Assembly: GCF_932526225.1 (NCBI RefSeq)
Contig: NC_064048.1
Span: forward strand, 1,105,340-1,169,339
Direction: 5' to 3'
Source: Nematostella vectensis
Taxonomy: Eukaryota > Cnidaria > Anthozoa > Actiniaria > Edwardsiidae
DNA: 64,000 nucleotides
Positions 1 to 11,983 of this stretch are shown here, piece after piece. A program made the position numbers and the translations under genes. Position 1 is the stretch's first letter. The number at the start of each line of letters is the position of its first letter. The notes beneath the pieces were generated by a model. It was not told the DNA's origin and ran no database searches. It saw only the letters and a list, made by a program, of their open reading frames with translations.

Positions 1-3000
1 CCGGTGACTCCCTCTCTTACCTAAAGATGTGTCAGGTGACTCCCTCTTATCTAAAGATGTGTCAGGTGACTCCCTCTCTTACCTAAAGATGTGTCAGGTG
101 ACTCCCTCTCTTACCTAAAGATGTGTCCGGTGACTCCCTCTCTTACCTAAAGATGTGTCCGGTGACTCCCTCTTATCTAAAGATGTGTCAGGTGACTCCC
201 TCTCTTACCTAAAGATGTGTCCGGTGACTCCCTCTCTTACCTAAAGATGTGTCCGGTCACTCCCTCTCTTACCTAAAGATGTGTCCGGTGTCTCCCTCTC
301 TTACCTAAAGATGTGTCCGGTGACTCCCTCTTATCTAAAGATGTGTCAGGTGACTCCCTCTCTTACCTAAAGATGTGTCAGGTGACTCCCTCTCTTATCT
401 AAAGATGTGTCAGGTGACTCCCTCTCTTATCTAAAGATGTGTCAGGTGACTCCCTCTCTTACCTAAAGATGTGTCAGGTGACTCCCTCTTATCTAAAGAT
501 GTGTCCGGTGACTCCCTCTTACCTAAAGATGTGTCAGGTGACTCCCTCTCTTACCTAAAGATGTGTCCGGTGACTCCCTCTCTTACCTAAAGATGTGTCA
601 GGTGACTCCCTCTCTTACCTAAAGATGTGTCCGGTGACTCCCTCTCTTACCTAAAGATGTGTCCGGTGACTCCCTCTCTTACCTAAAGATGTGTCCGGTG
701 ACTCCCTCTCTTATCTAAAGATGTGTCAGGTGACTCCATCTCTTACCTAAAGATGTGTCAGGTGACTCCCTCTCTTATCTAAAGATGTGTCCGGTGCCTT
801 CCTCTCTTATCTAAAGATGTGTCAGGTGACTCCCTCTTACCTAAAGATGTGTCAGGTGACTCCCTCTCTTATCTAAAGATGTGTCAGGTGACTCCCTCTT
901 ACCTAAAGATGTGTCCGGTGACTCCCTCTCTTACCTAAAGATGTGTCAGGTGACTCCCTCTCTTATCTAAAGATGTGTCAGGTGACTCCCTCTTACCTAA
1001 AGATGTGTCCGTTGACTTCCTCTCTTACCTAAAGATGTGTCAGGTGACTCCCTCTCTTACCTAAAGATGTGTCAGGTGACTCCCTCTCTTATCTAAAGAT
1101 GTGTCAGGTGACTCACTCTCTTACCTAAAGATGTGTCAGGTGACTCCCTCTTACCTAAAGATGTGTCAGGTGACTCCCTCTCTTATCTAAAGATGTGTCA
1201 GGTGACTCCCTCTTACCTAAAGATGTGTCCGGTGACTCCCTCTCTTACCTGAAGATGTGTCAGGTGACTCCCTCTCTTATCTAAAGATGTGTCAGGTGAC
1301 TCCCTCTTACCTAAAGATGTGTCCGTTGACTTCCTCTCTTACCTAAAGATGTGTCCGGTGACTCCCTCTCTTACCTAAAGATGTGTCAGGTGACTCCCTC
1401 TCTTATCTAAAGATGTGTCAGGTGACTCCCTCTCTTACCTAAAGATGTGTCAGGTGACTCCATCTCTTATCTAAAGATGTGTCCGGTGACTCCCTCTCTT
1501 ACCTAAAGATGTGTCAGGTGACTCCATCTCTTATCTAAAGATGTGTCCGGTGACTCCCTCTCTTACCTAAAGATGTGTCAGGTGACTCCCTCTCTTATCT
1601 AAAGATGTGTCAGGTGACTCCCTCTCTTACCTAAAGATGTGTCAGGTGACTCCATCTCTTATCTAAAGATATGTCAGGTGACTCCCTCTCTTATCTAAAG
1701 ATGTGTCCGGTGCCTTCCTCTCTTATCTAAAGATGTGTCCGGTGACTCCCTCTTACCTAAAGATGTGTCAGGTGACTCCCTCTTACCTAAAGATGTGTCA
1801 GGTGACTCCCTCTCTTATCTTAAGATGTGTCCGGTGACTCCCTCTCTTACCTAAAGATGTGTCAGGTGACTCCCTCTCTTACCTAAAGATGTGTCCGGTG
1901 ACTCCCTCTCTTACTTAAAGATGTGTCAGGTGACTCCCTCTTATCTAAAGATGTGTCCGGTGACTCCCTCTTACCTAAAGATGTGTCAGGTGACTCCCTC
2001 TCTTACCTAAAGATGTGTCCGGTGACTCCCTCTCTTACCTAAAGATGTGTCAGGTGACTCCCTCTCTTACCTAAAGATGTGTCCGGTGACTCCCTCTCTT
2101 ACCTAAAGATGTGTCCGGTGACTCCCTCTCTTACCTAAAGATGTGTCCGGTGACTCCCTCTCTTATCTAAAGATGTGTCAGGTGACTCCATCTCTTACCT
2201 AAAGATGTGTCAGGTGACTCCCTCTCTTATCTAAAGATGTGTCCGGTGCCTTCCTCTCTTATCTAAAGATGTGTCAGGTGACTCCCTCTTACCTAAAGAT
2301 GTGTCAGGTGACTCCCTCTCTTATCTAAAGATGTGTCAGGTGACTCCCTCTTACCTAAAGATGTGTCCGGTGACTCCCTCTCTTACCTAAAGATGTGTCA
2401 GGTGACTCCCTCTCTTATCTAAAGATGTGTCAGGTGACTCCCTCTTACCTAAAGATGTGTCCGTTGACTTCCTCTCTTACCTAAAGATGTGTCAGGTGAC
2501 TCCCTCTCTTACCTAAAGATGTGTCAGGTGACTCCCTCTCTTATCTAAAGATGTGTCAGGTGACTCCCTCTCTTACCTAAAGATGTGTCAGGTGACTCCA
2601 TCTCTTATCTAAAGATGTGTCCGGTGACTCCCTCTCTTACCTAAAGATGTGTCAGGTGAATCCCTCTCTTATCTAAAGATGTGTCAGGTGACTCCCTCTC
2701 TTACCTAAAGATGTGTCAGGTGACTCCATCTCTTATCTAAAGATGTGTCAGGTGACTCCCTCTCTTATCTAAAGATGTGTCCGGTGCCTTACTCTCTTAT
2801 CTAAAGATGTGTCCGGTGACTCCCTCTTACCTAAAGATGTGTCAGGTGACTCCCTCTCTTACCTAAAGATGTGTCAGGTGACTCCCTCTCTTACCTAAAG
2901 TTGTGTCCGTTGACTCCCTCTCTTACCTAAAGATGTGTCCGGTGACTCCATCTCTTACCTAAAGATGTGTCAGGTGACTCCCTCTCTTATCTAAAGATGT

Positions 3001-6000
3001 GTCCGGTGATTTCCTCTCTTATCTAAAGATGTGTCAGGTGACTCCCTCTTACCTAAAGATGTGTCAGGTGACTCCCTCTCTTATCTAAAGATGTGTCAGG
3101 TGACTCCCTCTTTTACCTAAAGATGTGTCAGGTGACTCACTCTTTTACCTAAAGATGTGTCAGGTGACTCCCTCTCTTATCTAAAGATGTGTCAGGTGAC
3201 TCCCTCTCTTATCTAAAGATGTGTCAGGTGACTCCCTCTCTTATCTAAAGATGTGTCAGGTGACTCCCTCTTTTACCTAAAGATGTGTCAGGTGACTTAC
3301 TCTCTTATCTAAAGATGTGTCCGGTGACTCCCTCTCTTACCTAAAGATGTGTCAGGTGACTCCCTCTCTTATCTAAAGATGTGTCAGGTGACTCTCTCTC
3401 TTATCTAAAGATGTGTCAGGTGACTCCCTCTTTTACCTAAAGATGTGTCAGGTGACTCCCTCTTTTACCTAAAGATGTCTCAGGTGACTCCCTTTCTTAT
3501 CTAAAGATGTGTCCGGTGCCTTCCTCTCTTATCTAAAGATGTGTCAGGTGACTCCCTCTTTTACCTAAAGATGTGTCAGGTGACTCCCTCTCTTATCTAA
3601 AGATGTGTCAGGTGACTCCCTCTTTTACCTAAAGATGTGTCAGGTGACTCCCTCTCTTATCTAAAGATGTGTCAGGTGACTCTCTCTCTTATCTAAAGAT
3701 GTGTCCGGTGCCTTCCTCTCTTATCTAAAGATGTGTCAGGTGACTCCCTCTTTTACCTAAAGATGTGTCAGGTGACTCCCTTTCTTATCTAAAGATGTGT
3801 CAGGTGACTCCATCTCTTACCTAAAGATGTGTCAGGTGACTCCCTCTCTTATCTAAAGATGTGTCCGGTGCCTTCCTCTCTTATCTAAAGATGTGTCAGG
3901 TGACTCCCTCTTACCTAAAGATGTGTCAGGTGACTCCCTCTCTTATCTAAAGATGTGTCAGGTGACTCCCTCTTACCTAAAGATGTGTCCGGTGACTCCC
4001 TCTCTTACCTAAAGATGTGTCAGGTGACTCCCTCTCTTATCTAAAGATGTGTCAGGTGACTCCCTCTTACCTAAAGATGTGTCCGTTGACTTCCTCTCTT
4101 ACCTAAAGATGTGTCAGGTGACTCCCTCTCTTACCTAAAGATGTGTCAGGTGACTCCCTCTCTTATCTAAAGATGTGTCAGGTGACTCCCTCTCTTACCT
4201 AAAGATGTGTCAGGTGACTCCATCTCTTATCTAAAGATGTGTCCGGTGACTCCCTCTCTTACCTAAAGATGTGTCAGGTGAATCCCTCTCTTATCTAAAG
4301 ATGTGTCAGGTGACTCCCTCTCTTACCTAAAGATGTGTCAGGTGACTCCATCTCTTATCTAAAGATGTGTCAGGTGACTCCCTCTCTTATCTAAAGATGT
4401 GTCCGGTGCCTTACTCTCTTATCTAAAGATGTGTCCGGTGACTCCCTCTTACCTAAAGATGTGTCAGGTGACTCCCTCTCTTACCTAAAGATGTGTCAGG
4501 TGACTCCCTCTCTTACCTAAAGTTGTGTCCGTTGACTCCCTCTCTTACCTAAAGATGTGTCCGGTGACTCCATCTCTTACCTAAAGATGTGTCAGGTGAC
4601 TCCCTCTCTTATCTAAAGATGTGTCCGGTGCCTTCCTCTCTTATCTAAAGATGTGTCAGGTGACTCCCTCTTACCTAAAGATGTGTCAGGTGACTCCCTC
4701 TCTTATCTAAAGATGTGTCAGGTGACTCCCTCTTTTACCTAAAGATGTGTCAGGTGACTCACTCTTTTACCTAAAGATGTGTCAGGTGACTCCCTCTCTT
4801 ATCTAAAGATGTGTCAGGTGACTCCCTCTCTTATCTAAAGATGTGTCAGGTGACTCCCTCTCTTATCTAAAGATGTGTCAGGTGACTCCCTCTTTTACCT
4901 AAAGATGTGTCAGGTGACTTACTCTCTTATCTAAAGATGTGTCCGGTGACTCCCTCTCTTACCTAAAGATGTGTCAGGTGACTCCCTCTCTTATCTAAAG
5001 ATGTGTCAGGTGACTCCCTCTCTTACCTAAAGATGTGTCAGGTGACTCCCTCTCTTATCTAAAGATGTGTCAGGTGACTCCCTCTCTTATCTAAAGATGT
5101 GTCAGGTGACTCCCTCTCTTACCTAAAGATGTGTCAGGTGACTCCCTCTTATCTAAAGATGTGTCCGGTGACTCCCTCTTACCTAAAGATGTGTCAGGTG
5201 ACTCCCTCTCTTACCTAAAGATGTGTCCGGTGACTCCCTCTCTTACCTAAAGATGTGTCAGGTGACTCCCTCTCTTACCTAAAGATGTGTCCGGTGACTC
5301 CCTCTCTTACCTAAAGATGTGTCCGGTGACTCCCTCTCTTACCTAAAGATGTGTCCGGTGACTCCCTCTCTTATCTAAAGATGTGTCAGGTGACTCCATC
5401 TCTTACCTAAAGATGTGTCAGGTGACTCCCTCTCTTATCTAAAGATGTGTCCGGTGCCTTCCTCTCTTATCTAAAGATGTGTCCGGTGACTCCCTCTCTT
5501 ACCTAAAGATGTGTCAGGTGACTCCCTCTTATCTAAAGATGTGTCAGGTGACTCCCTCTCTTACCTAAAGATGTGTCAGGTGACTCCCTCTCTTACCTAA
5601 AGATGTGTCCGGTGACTCCCTCTCTTACCTAAAGATGTGTCCGGTGACTCCCTCTTATCTAAAGATGTGTCAGGTGACTCCCTCTCTTACCTAAAGATGT
5701 GTCCGGTGACTCCCTCTCTTACCTAAAGATGTGTCCGGTCACTCCCTCTCTTACCTAAAGATGTGTCCGGTGTCTCCCTCTCTTACCTAAAGATGTGTCC
5801 GGTGACTCCCTCTTATCTAAAGATGTGTCAGGTGACTCCCTCTCTTACCTAAAGATGTGTCAGGTGACTCCCTCTCTTATCTAAAGATGTGTCAGGTGAC
5901 TCCCTCTCTTATCTAAAGATGTGTCAGGTGACTCCCTCTCTTACCTAAAGATGTGTCAGGTGACTCCCTCTTATCTAAAGATGTGTCCGGTGACTCCCTC

Positions 6001-9000
6001 TTACCTAAAGATGTGTCAGGTGACTCCCTCTCTTACCTAAAGATGTGTCCGGTGACTCCCTCTCTTACCTAAAGATGTGTCAGGTGACTCCCTCTCTTAC
6101 CTAAAGATGTGTCCGGTGACTCCCTCTCTTACCTAAAGATGTGTCCGGTGACTCCCTCTCTTACCTAAAGATGTGTCCGGTGACTCCCTCTCTTATCTAA
6201 AGATGTGTCAGGTGACTCCATCTCTTACCTAAAGATGTGTCAGGTGACTCCCTCTCTTATCTAAAGATGTGTCCGGTGCCTTCCTCTCTTATCTAAAGAT
6301 GTGTCAGGTGACTCCCTCTTACCTAAAGATGTGTCAGGTGACTCCCTCTCTTATCTAAAGATGTGTCAGGTGACTCCCTCTTACCTAAAGATGTGTCCGG
6401 TGACTCCCTCTCTTACCTAAAGATGTGTCAGGTGACTCCCTCTCTTATCTAAAGATGTGTCAGGTGACTCCCTCTTACCTAAAGATGTGTCCGTTGACTT
6501 CCTCTCTTACCTAAAGATGTGTCAGGTGACTCCCTCTCTTACCTAAAGATGTGTCAGGTGACTCCCTCTCTTATCTAAAGATGTGTCAGGTGACTCACTC
6601 TCTTACCTAAAGATGTGTCAGGTGACTCCCTCTCTTATCTAAAGATGTGTCAGGTGACTCACTGTCTTACCTAAAGATGTGTCAGGTGACTCCATCTCTT
6701 ATCTAAAGATGTGTCCGGTGACTCCCTCTCTTACCTAAAGATGTGTCAGGTGACTCCATCTCTTATCTAAAGATGTGTCCGGTGACTCCCTCTCTTACCT
6801 AAAGATGTGTCAGGTGAATCCCTCTCTTATCTTAAGATGTGTCCGGTGACTCCCTCTCTTACCTAAAGATGTGTCAGGTGACTCCCTCTCTTACCTAAAG
6901 ATGTGTCCGGTGACTCCCTCTCTTACCTAAAGATGTGTCAGGTGACTCCCTCTTATCTAAAGATGTGTCAGGTGACTCCCTCTCTTACCTAAAGATGTGT
7001 CAGGTGACTCCCTCTCTTACCTAAAGATGTGTCCGGTGACTCCCTCTCTTACCTAAAGATGTGTCCGGTGACTCCCTCTTATCTAAAGATGTGTCAGGTG
7101 ACTCCCTCTCTTACCTAAAGATGTGTCCGGTGACTCCCTCTCTTACCTAAAGATGTGTCCGGTGACTCCCTCTCTTACCTAAAGATGTGTCCGGTGTCTC
7201 CCTCTCTTACCTAAAGATGTGTCCGGTGACTCCCTCTTATCTAAAGATGTGTCAGGTGACTCCCTCTCTTACCTAAAGATGTGTCAGGTGACTCCCTCTC
7301 TTATCTAAAGATGTGTCAGGTGACTCCCTCTCTTATCTAAAGATGTGTCAGGTGACTCCCTCTCTTACCTAAAGATGTGTCAGGTGACTCCCTCTTATCT
7401 AAAGATGTGTCCGGTGACTCCCTCTTACCTAAAGATGTGTCAAGTGACTCCCTCTCTTACCTAAAGATGTGTCCGGTGACTCCCTCTCTTACCTAAAGAT
7501 GTGTCAGGTGACTCCCTCTCTTACCTAAAGATGTGTCCGGTGACTCCCTCTCTTACCTAAAGATGTGTCCGGTGACTCCCTCTCTTACCTAAAGATGTGT
7601 CCGGTGACTCCCTCTCTTATCTAAAGATGTGTCAGGTGACTCCATCTCTTGCCTAAAGATGTGTCAGGTGACTCCCTCTCTTATCTAAAGATGTGTCCGG
7701 TGCCTTCCTCTCTTATCTAAAGATGTGTCAGCTGACTCCCTCTTACCTAAAGATGTGTCAGGTGACTCCCTCTCTTATCTAAAGATGTGTCAGGTGACTC
7801 CCTCTTACCTAAAGATGTGTCCGGTGACTCCCTCTCTTACCTAAAGATGTGTCAGGTGACTCCCTCTCTTATCTAAAGATGTGTCAGGTGACTCCCTCTT
7901 ACCTAAAGATGTGTCCGTTGACTTCCTCTCTTACCTAAAGATGTGTCAGGTGACTCCCTCTCTTACCTAAAGATGTGTCAGGTGACTCCCTCTCTTATCT
8001 AAAGATGTGTCAGGTGACTCACTCTCTTACCTAAAGATGTGTCAGGTGACTCCCTCTCTTATCTAAAGATGTGTCAGGTGACTCACTCTCTTACCTAAAG
8101 ATGTGTCAGGTGACTCCATCTCTTATCTAAAGATGTGTCCGGTGACTCCCTCTCTTACCTAAAGATGTGTCAGGTGACTCCATCTCTTATCTAAAGATGT
8201 GTCCGGTGACTCCCTCTCTTACCTAAAGATGTGTCAGGTGAATCCCTCTCTTATCTAAAGATGTGTCAGGTGACTCCCTCTCTTACCTAAAGATGTGTCA
8301 GGTGACTCCATCTCTTATCTAAAGATGTGTCAGGTGACTCCCTCTTTTATCTAAAGATGTGTCCGGTGACTCCCTCTCTTATCTAAAGATGTGTCAGGTG
8401 ACTCCCTCTTACCTAAAGATGTGTCAGGTGACTCCCTCTCTTATCTAAAGATGTGTCAGGTGACTCCCTCTCTTATCTAAAGATGTGTCAGGTGACTCCC
8501 TCTCTTATCTAAAGATGTGTCCGGTGACTCCCTCTCTTATCTAAAGATGTGTCAGGTGACTCCCTCTCTTACCTAAAGATGTGTCAGGTGACTCCCTCTC
8601 TTATCTAAAGATGTGTCAGGTGACTCCCTCTCTTATCTAAAGATGTGTCCTGTGACTCCCTCTCTTATCTAAAGATGTGTCCGGTGACTCCCTCTTACCT
8701 AAAGAAGTGTCCGGTGACTCCCTCTCTTACATAAAGATGTGTCAGGTGACTCCCTCTCTTATCTAAAGTTGTGTCAGGTGACTCCCTCTCTTACCTAAAG
8801 ATGTGTCCGGTGACTCCCTGTCTTACCTAAAGATGTGTCAGGTGACTCCCTCTCTTATCTAAAGATGTGTCAGGTGACTCCCTCTCTTATCTAAAGATGT
8901 GTCCGGTGACTCCCTCTCTTATCTAAAGATGTGTCCGGTGACTCCCTCTCTTACATAAAGATGTGTCAGGTGACTCCCTCTCTTATCTAAAGTTGTGTCA

Positions 9001-11930
9001 GGTGACTCCCTCTCTTACCTAAAGATGTGTCTGGTGACTCCCTCTCTTACCTAAAGATGTGTCAGGTGACTCCATCTCTTATCTAAAGTTGTGTCCGGTG
9101 CATTTCTCTCTTACCTAAAGATGTGTCCGGTGACTCCCTCTCTTACCTAAAGATGTGTCAGGTGACTCCCTCTCTTATCTAAAGATGTGTCGGGTGACTC
9201 CCTCTTACTTAAAGATGTGTCCGGTGACTCCCTCTCTTATCTAAAGATGTGTCCGGTGACTCCCTCTCTTACATAAAGATGTGTCAGGTGACTCCCTCTC
9301 TTATCTAAAGTTGTGTCAGGTGACTCCCTCTCTTACCTAAAGATGTGTCCGGTGACTCCCTCTCTTACCTAAAGATGTGTCAGGTGACTCCCTCTCTTAT
9401 CTAAAGATGTGTCAGGTGACTCCCTCTCTTATCTAAAGATGTGTCAGGTGACTCCCTCTCTTATCTAAAGATGTGTCAGGTGACTCCCACTTACCTAAAG
9501 ATGTGTCAGGTGACTCCCTCTCTTATCTAAAGATGTGTCAGGTGACTCCCTCTCTTATCTAAAGATGTGTCCTGTGACTCCCTCTCTTATCTAAAGATGT
9601 GTCCGGTGACTCCCTCTTACCTAAAGAAGTGTCCGGTGACTCCCTCTCTTACATAAAGATGTGTCAGGTGACTCCCTCTCTTATCTAAAGTTGTGTCAGG
9701 TGACTCCCTCTCTTACCTAAAGATGTGTCCGGTGACTCCCTGTCTTACCTAAAGATGTGTCAGGTGACTCCCTCTCTTATCTAAAGATGTGTCAGGTGAC
9801 TCCCTCTCTTATCTAAAGATGTGTCCGGTGACTCCCTCTCTTATCTAAAGATGTGTCCGGTGACTCCCTCTCTTACATAAAGATGTGTCAGGTGACTCCC
9901 TCTCTTATCTAAAGTTGTGTCAGGTGACTCCCTCTCTTACCTAAAGATGTGTCCGGTGACTCCCTCTCTTACCTAAAGATGTGTCAGGTGACTCCCTCTC
10001 TTATCTAAAGATGTGTCCTGTGACTTCCTCTCTTACCTAAAGTCGTGTCCGGTGCATTTCTCTCTTACCTAAAGATGTGTCAGGTGACTCCCTCTCTTAC
10101 CTAAAGATGTGTCAGGTGACTCCCTCTTTTACCTAAAGATGTGTCAGGTGACTCCCTCTCTTATCTAAAGATGTGTCAGGTGACTCCCTCTCTTATCTAA
10201 AGATGTGTCAGGTGACTCCCTCTCTTATCTAAAGATGTGTCCGGTGACTCCCTCTCTTATCTAAAGATGTGTCAGGTGACCCCCTCTCTTACCTAAAGAT
10301 GTGTCAGGTGACTCCCTCTCTTATCTAAAGATGTGTCAGGTGACTCCCTCTCTTACCTAAAGATGTGTCCGGTGACTCCCTCTCTTACCTAAAGATGTGT
10401 CAGGTGACTCCCTCTCTTATCTAAAGATGTGTCCGGTGACTCCCTCTCTTATCTAAAGATGTGTCAGGTGACTCCCTCTCTTATCTAAAGATGTGTCCGG
10501 TGACTCCCTCTCTTATCTAAAGATGTGTCAGGTGACCCCCTCTCTTACCTAAAGATGTGTCAGGTGACTCCCTCTCTTATCTAAAGATGTGTCAGGTGAC
10601 TCCCTCTCTTACCTAAAGATGTGTCCGGTGACTCCCTCTCTTATCTAAAGATGTGTCAGGTGACCCCCTCTCTTACCTAAAGATGTGTCAGGTGACTCCC
10701 TCTCTTATCTAAAGATGTGTCCGGTGACTCCCTCTCTTATCTAAAGATGTGTCAGGTGACCCCCTCTCTTACCTAAAGATGTGTCAGGTGACTCCCTCTC
10801 TTATCTAAAGATGTGTCAGGTGACTCCCTCTCTTATCTAAAGATGTGTCAGGTGACTCTCTCTTATCTAAAGATGTGTCCTGTGACTTCCTCTCTTACCT
10901 TAAGATGTGTCAGGTGACTCCCTCTTTTACCTAAAGTTGTGTCAGGTGACTCCCTCTCTTATCTAAAGATGTGTCAGGTGACTCCCTCTCTTATCTAAAG
11001 ATGTGTCAGGTGACTCTCTCTCTCTTATCTAAAGATGTGTCCTGTGACTTCCTCTCTTACCTTAAGATGTGTCAGGTGACTCCCTCTTTTACCTAAAGTT
11101 GTGTCAGGTGACTCCCTCTCTTACCTAAAGATGTGTCCGGTGACTTCCTCTCTTAGCTAAAGATGTGTCCGATGACTCCCTCTCTTATCTAAAGATGTGT
11201 CAGGTGACTCCCTCTCTTATCTAAAGATGTGTCAGGTGACTCCCTCTCTTACCTTAAGATGTGTCCAGTGACTCCCTCTCTTATCTAAAGATGTGTCCGG
11301 TGACTCCCTCTCTTATCTAAAGATGTGTCAGGTGACTCCCTCTCTTATCTAAAGATGTGTCAGGTGACTCCCTCTCTTATCTAAAGATGTGTCAGGTGAC
11401 CCCCTCTCTTACCTAAAGATGTGTCCTGTGACTCCCTCTTACCTAAAGATGTGTCAGGTGACTCCCTCTCTTATATAAAGATGTGTCAGGTGACTCCCTC
11501 TCTTACCTAAAGATGTGTCCAGTGACTCCCTCTCTTACCTAAAGATGTGTCAGGTGACTCCCTCTTTTACCTAGATGTGTCAGGTGACTCCCTCTCTTAT
11601 CTAAAGATGTGTCAGGTGACCCCCTTTCTTACCTAAAGATGTGTCAGGTGACTCCCACTTACCTAAAGATGTGTCAGGTGACCCCCTCTCTTACCTAAAG
11701 ATGTGTCAGGTGACTCCCTCTCTTACCTAAAGATGTGTCAGGTGACTCCCTCTTTTACCTAAAGATGTGTCAGGTGACTCCCTCTCTTATCTAAAGATGT
11801 GTCAGGTGACCCCCTCTCTTACCTAAAGATGTGTCAGGTGACTCCCACTTACCAAAAGATGTGTCAGGTGACTCCCTCTCTTACCTAAAAATGTGTCTGG
11901 TGACTTCCTCTCTTACCTAAAGATGTGTCC
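1..11930 (-). repeat. Giant 30-32-bp minisatellite carrying the exon 19 donor
   Basis: Uninterrupted tandem array, about 375 copies, from the left edge to exon 19 of DENND5; the whole visible part of intron 19. On the gene's strand the 32-bp unit reads GTAAGAGAGGGA followed by 20 nt that are the end of exon 19 (codons for V-T-G-H-I-F plus AG). Thirty-bp variants lack one AG of the purine run. Many copies have AG|GTAAG at the unit junction; many others read AG|ATAAG, which removes the GT. Nested large duplications are visible: the segment near 2655 recurs near 4277 (offset about 1.62 kb) and that near 5969 recurs near 7393 (about 1.42 kb). Confidence 0.97.
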
Positions 11931-11983
11931 GGTGACTTCATTCTTGACGATGACTTGCTCGATAAACCAGCCAGGGGAGAGAC
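11917..11983 (-). CDS. DENND5: DENND5 exon 19 (PLAT), last exon in window
   Basis: 67 nt, residues 1100-1121 plus 2 nt. Acceptor ATGACAG|GT, donor CTTTAG|GTAAGAG. Encodes [20 protein letters not shown], which corresponds to the vertebrate PLAT strand ending EITGHTY. Its last 20 nt and the donor are the founder of the minisatellite filling 1-11930. If a later donor copy were used, the frame would hit TAA directly after the codon AGG. Confidence 0.92.

Noticed and set aside
1-11930. CRISPR-like array
   Set aside because: The units touch each other directly with no unique spacers, and the setting is an animal intron; it is a minisatellite.
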